A DNA stretch of 5,830 nucleotides from Lachnospiraceae bacterium UBA3814 (GTDB taxonomy: Bacteria; Bacillota; Clostridia; Lachnospirales; Lachnospiraceae). Below are positions 4,401 to 5,830 of the stretch, piece after piece (position 1 is the stretch's first letter; each line of letters begins with the position of its first letter). Location: contig DFEA01000061.1 of the NCBI GenBank assembly GCA_002368575.1, positions 1-5,830 of the forward strand, given 5' to 3'. A program made the position numbers and the translations under genes. Below the pieces are notes generated by a model, which saw only the letters and a program-made list of their open reading frames with translations, ran no database searches and had not been told where the DNA came from.

Positions 4401-5117
4401 ATGGAGAAAGGACAGAAATTCGACGGCTACGCGGCGAAGTATGATGAATGGTTCATGGAGAACGAGAACCTGTTCACCAGTGAGCTGAGGCTGTTTAAAA
4501 AGGTACTGGGAGACATTGAAGGAAAGAAGCTTTTATCGGTAGGCTGCGGAAGCGGGCTGTTTGAAAGCTATATTGATACTGAAAACATCGAAGGCATCGA
4601 GCCGTCTGAGGATATGGGAAGGATCGCCGCAAAGCGCGGTGTCAACGTTATAAGGTACGGGTTGATCGAAGAAACGGATCTGCCGGAGGGGCATTATGAT
4701 ATCATCTATTTCAACGGGAGCTCCAGCTATATAGATGATCTGGTGCCTGTATACGGGAAGTGCCTGCGCGCACTTAAGACCGGGGGAAGGCTGATACTTC
4801 TCGATGTGCCGAAGGAGAGCGCGTTTGGTTTCATGTATCTTCTGGGCAAGAGCCTGAACACGTATGATCACGAGTATCTTAAGGGCGCCATGCCAAAGCT
4901 GCCATATCCTCTGGCCCTGGCCTGCTCGGGTGTATGGCATACGACCGAGGAGAAGATCACTGTGCTAAAATCCCTGGGGGTACAGAAGCTTGAGTTTTAC
5001 CAGACTCTTGTTAAGAATCCTCTTTATACCAACGAGGAGCCGGAGGATGTCATTAAAGGCTATAAGAGCGGCGGGTATGTTGCCATTATTGCACAGAATA
5101 GAGGAGACAGGCGGTGA
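4401..5117 (+). CDS. Class I SAM-dependent methyltransferase of unknown substrate, in the thiamin operon
   Basis: The 238-residue product has a Rossmann-type methyltransferase core. The N-terminus FDGYAAKYDEWF (7-18) resembles UbiE/BioC-like enzymes. Motif I is LLSVGCGSGLFE (44-55, SAM glycine loop), GIEPSEDM (65-72) gives the acidic residue Glu67 expected to bind the ribose, YDIIYFNGSSSYIDD (99-113) is the post-III region, and LKTGGRLILLDVP (125-137) follows. The C-terminal half has aromatic stretches around 144-175 (FMYLLGKSLNTYDHEY and LPYPLA), likely a substrate lid. There is no signal peptide. It lies six bases after thiD and overlaps tenA by four bases (GTGA), so co-transcription is very likely. 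No standard step of thiamin synthesis or salvage uses such an enzyme. Substrate not recognised; it could act on a thiamin fragment, another small molecule, or be an unrelated passenger. Confidence 0.9.
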   Translation: MEKGQKFDGYAAKYDEWFMENENLFTSELRLFKKVLGDIEGKKLLSVGCGSGLFESYIDTENIEGIEPSEDMGRIAAKRGVNVIRYGLIEETDLPEGHYDIIYFNGSSSYIDDLVPVYGKCLRALKTGGRLILLDVPKESAFGFMYLLGKSLNTYDHEYLKGAMPKLPYPLALACSGVWHTTEEKITVLKSLGVQKLEFYQTLVKNPLYTNEEPEDVIKGYKSGGYVAIIAQNRGDRR

Positions 5118-5770
5118 AGCTTTCTGATATATTATATGAGGCCGCTGTCGATCTCTGGGAGCAGGCGGCAGACAAGCCCTTCGTAAAGGAAATGGCCCTG
5201 GGAACCCTTGATGAGGGGCGCTTTCGCAATTACATGCTCCAGGATTATCTGTATCTGCTTGATTATACAGACCTGCTGCGATTTATCCGGGAAAGGACAG
5301 AGGATCCCGGGCTTTTGGATTTCCTGCAGTCTGTCATCCGGGAAACAGAGAAGGAGACATATCGTGTCCATGTTCCACATATGAAGAAGCTGGGTGTCAG
5401 TGATGAGGAGATTGCGGATGCGATCAGGCTCCCTGTGATCGGGGAATATACGGGTTATATGCTGAGCCGGGTCAGGGAGGACGGGCTGTTTGCAGGGCTG
5501 GCGGCCCTGCTCCAGTGCTCATGGCTGTACGCGTATATCGGAGAGCGGACCGTCTTAAGGTATCCGCGTGAGACAGCAGCTTCTCCGTACAGCTTCTGGT
5601 TTGATGCTTATACCTGCAAAGCCTATACCGATGCCAACCGGCTTTGGATCGAGGTTCTTGACCGTGAAACAGACTCAATTGAGCCTGATACGGTCTCTCT
5701 TCTCAGTAAAATATTCAGGACATGCGCCGGATACGAAAACAGACTCTGGGATGAATTATATATGTTATAG
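5114..5770 (+). CDS. tenA: TenA-family aminopyrimidine aminohydrolase / thiaminase II
   Basis: TenA releases HMP, either by hydrolysing thiamin (thiaminase II) or by deaminating aminomethylpyrimidine from degraded thiamin, and so feeds ThiD. It is an all-helical cytoplasmic enzyme. The 218-residue product aligns without visible gaps to Bacillus TenA numbering for most of its length: Asp44 in QDY, Tyr47, Tyr112, catalytic Cys135 and Tyr139 in QCSWLY, and a late glutamate (Glu208 in YENRLW, near the usual Glu205). Presence of Cys135 places it in the cysteine-type TenA_C class rather than the cysteine-lacking TenA_E class. Deviations: the usual HPF near residue 22 is KPF, and PC before the catalytic cysteine is QC. 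The start is GTG, overlapping the methyltransferase stop, with GAGGAG (5101-5106) seven bases upstream. Confidence 0.93.
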   Translation: MKLSDILYEAAVDLWEQAADKPFVKEMALGTLDEGRFRNYMLQDYLYLLDYTDLLRFIRERTEDPGLLDFLQSVIRETEKETYRVHVPHMKKLGVSDEEIADAIRLPVIGEYTGYMLSRVREDGLFAGLAALLQCSWLYAYIGERTVLRYPRETAASPYSFWFDAYTCKAYTDANRLWIEVLDRETDSIEPDTVSLLSKIFRTCAGYENRLWDELYML

Positions 5771-5775
5771 GAGTA

Positions 5776-5830
5776 ATGGCAGATACTATGAAAGAGAGCA
5801 TCAGACATCCGTTTCCGCCGTTTTATGACG
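5776..5830 (+). CDS. N-terminus of a probable DNA-deoxyinosine (hypoxanthine) glycosylase, cut by window end
   Basis: Eighteen codons are open from ATG 5776 to the window edge. They encode MADTMKESIRHPFPPFYD, whose HPFPPxYD is the characteristic start of DNA-deoxyinosine glycosylases of the uracil-DNA-glycosylase superfamily, which remove hypoxanthine from DNA; the family continues with an ILGSFP-like motif lying outside the window. The start is uncertain. AGGAG (5769-5773) is only two bases from ATG 5776 and 14 bases from the in-frame ATG 5788, so neither spacing is ideal. It begins five bases after tenA and is probably co-transcribed, though functionally unrelated. The identification rests on about ten residues. 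Confidence 0.55.
   Translation, partial: MADTMKESIRHPFPPFYD

Noticed and set aside
5568..5828. Open frame overlapping the tenA 3' end in another frame
   Set aside because: It shares bases with well-supported tenA residues up to 5770. The downstream part is better explained by the ATG 5776 frame with HPFPPFYD.

Overview
The window carries a compact, same-strand thiamin (vitamin B1) operon flanked by unrelated housekeeping genes. Gene style points to a Gram-positive Firmicute, probably a Clostridia or Lachnospiraceae-type gut anaerobe: strong AGGAGG ribosome binding sites, a riboswitch that works through an intrinsic terminator, ATGA and GTGA start/stop overlaps, and a thiM/thiE/HAD/thiD/tenA gene set. 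This assignment is inferred from style; no species can be named from the sequence alone.

Layout. Positions 1-171 hold the 3' end of a heavy-metal-associated (HMA) domain protein on the + strand. It converges on an SRAP/YedK-family DNA-protein crosslinking protein on the - strand (247-876), which has its own extended -10 promoter. A 482-base divergent intergenic region follows (877-1358). It holds several inverted repeats and a complete TPP riboswitch: an aptamer at about 1105-1193, a Rho-independent terminator at 1225-1257, and a visible antiterminator that shares bases with both. After the terminator come two more RNA structures: a bulged GC-rich stem-loop (1266-1305), and a hairpin (1326-1360) that pairs with the thiM Shine-Dalgarno and first two bases of the start codon.

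The operon then runs thiM (1359-2180), thiE (2238-2897), a HAD-family phosphatase (2894-3556), thiD (3597-4394), a class I SAM-dependent methyltransferase (4401-5117) and tenA (5114-5770). Five bases after tenA an 18-codon fragment begins that looks like the N-terminus of a DNA-deoxyinosine (hypoxanthine) glycosylase. It is cut by the window edge.

How the genes work together. TenA releases HMP (4-amino-5-hydroxymethyl-2-methylpyrimidine) from thiamin or its breakdown products. ThiD phosphorylates HMP twice to HMP-PP. ThiM phosphorylates the thiazole alcohol, and ThiE joins the two halves into thiamin monophosphate (TMP). No thiC, thiG, thiH, thiF or thiS gene is present, so the locus reads as a salvage operon rather than a de novo one. 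The HAD protein is well placed to dephosphorylate TMP to thiamin, to be re-phosphorylated by a pyrophosphokinase encoded elsewhere. The methyltransferase has no known role in thiamin metabolism and is the least explained member. I did not find an exotic new system. The most interesting points are the two unassigned operon enzymes and the apparently two-layered (termination plus translation) control of thiM.
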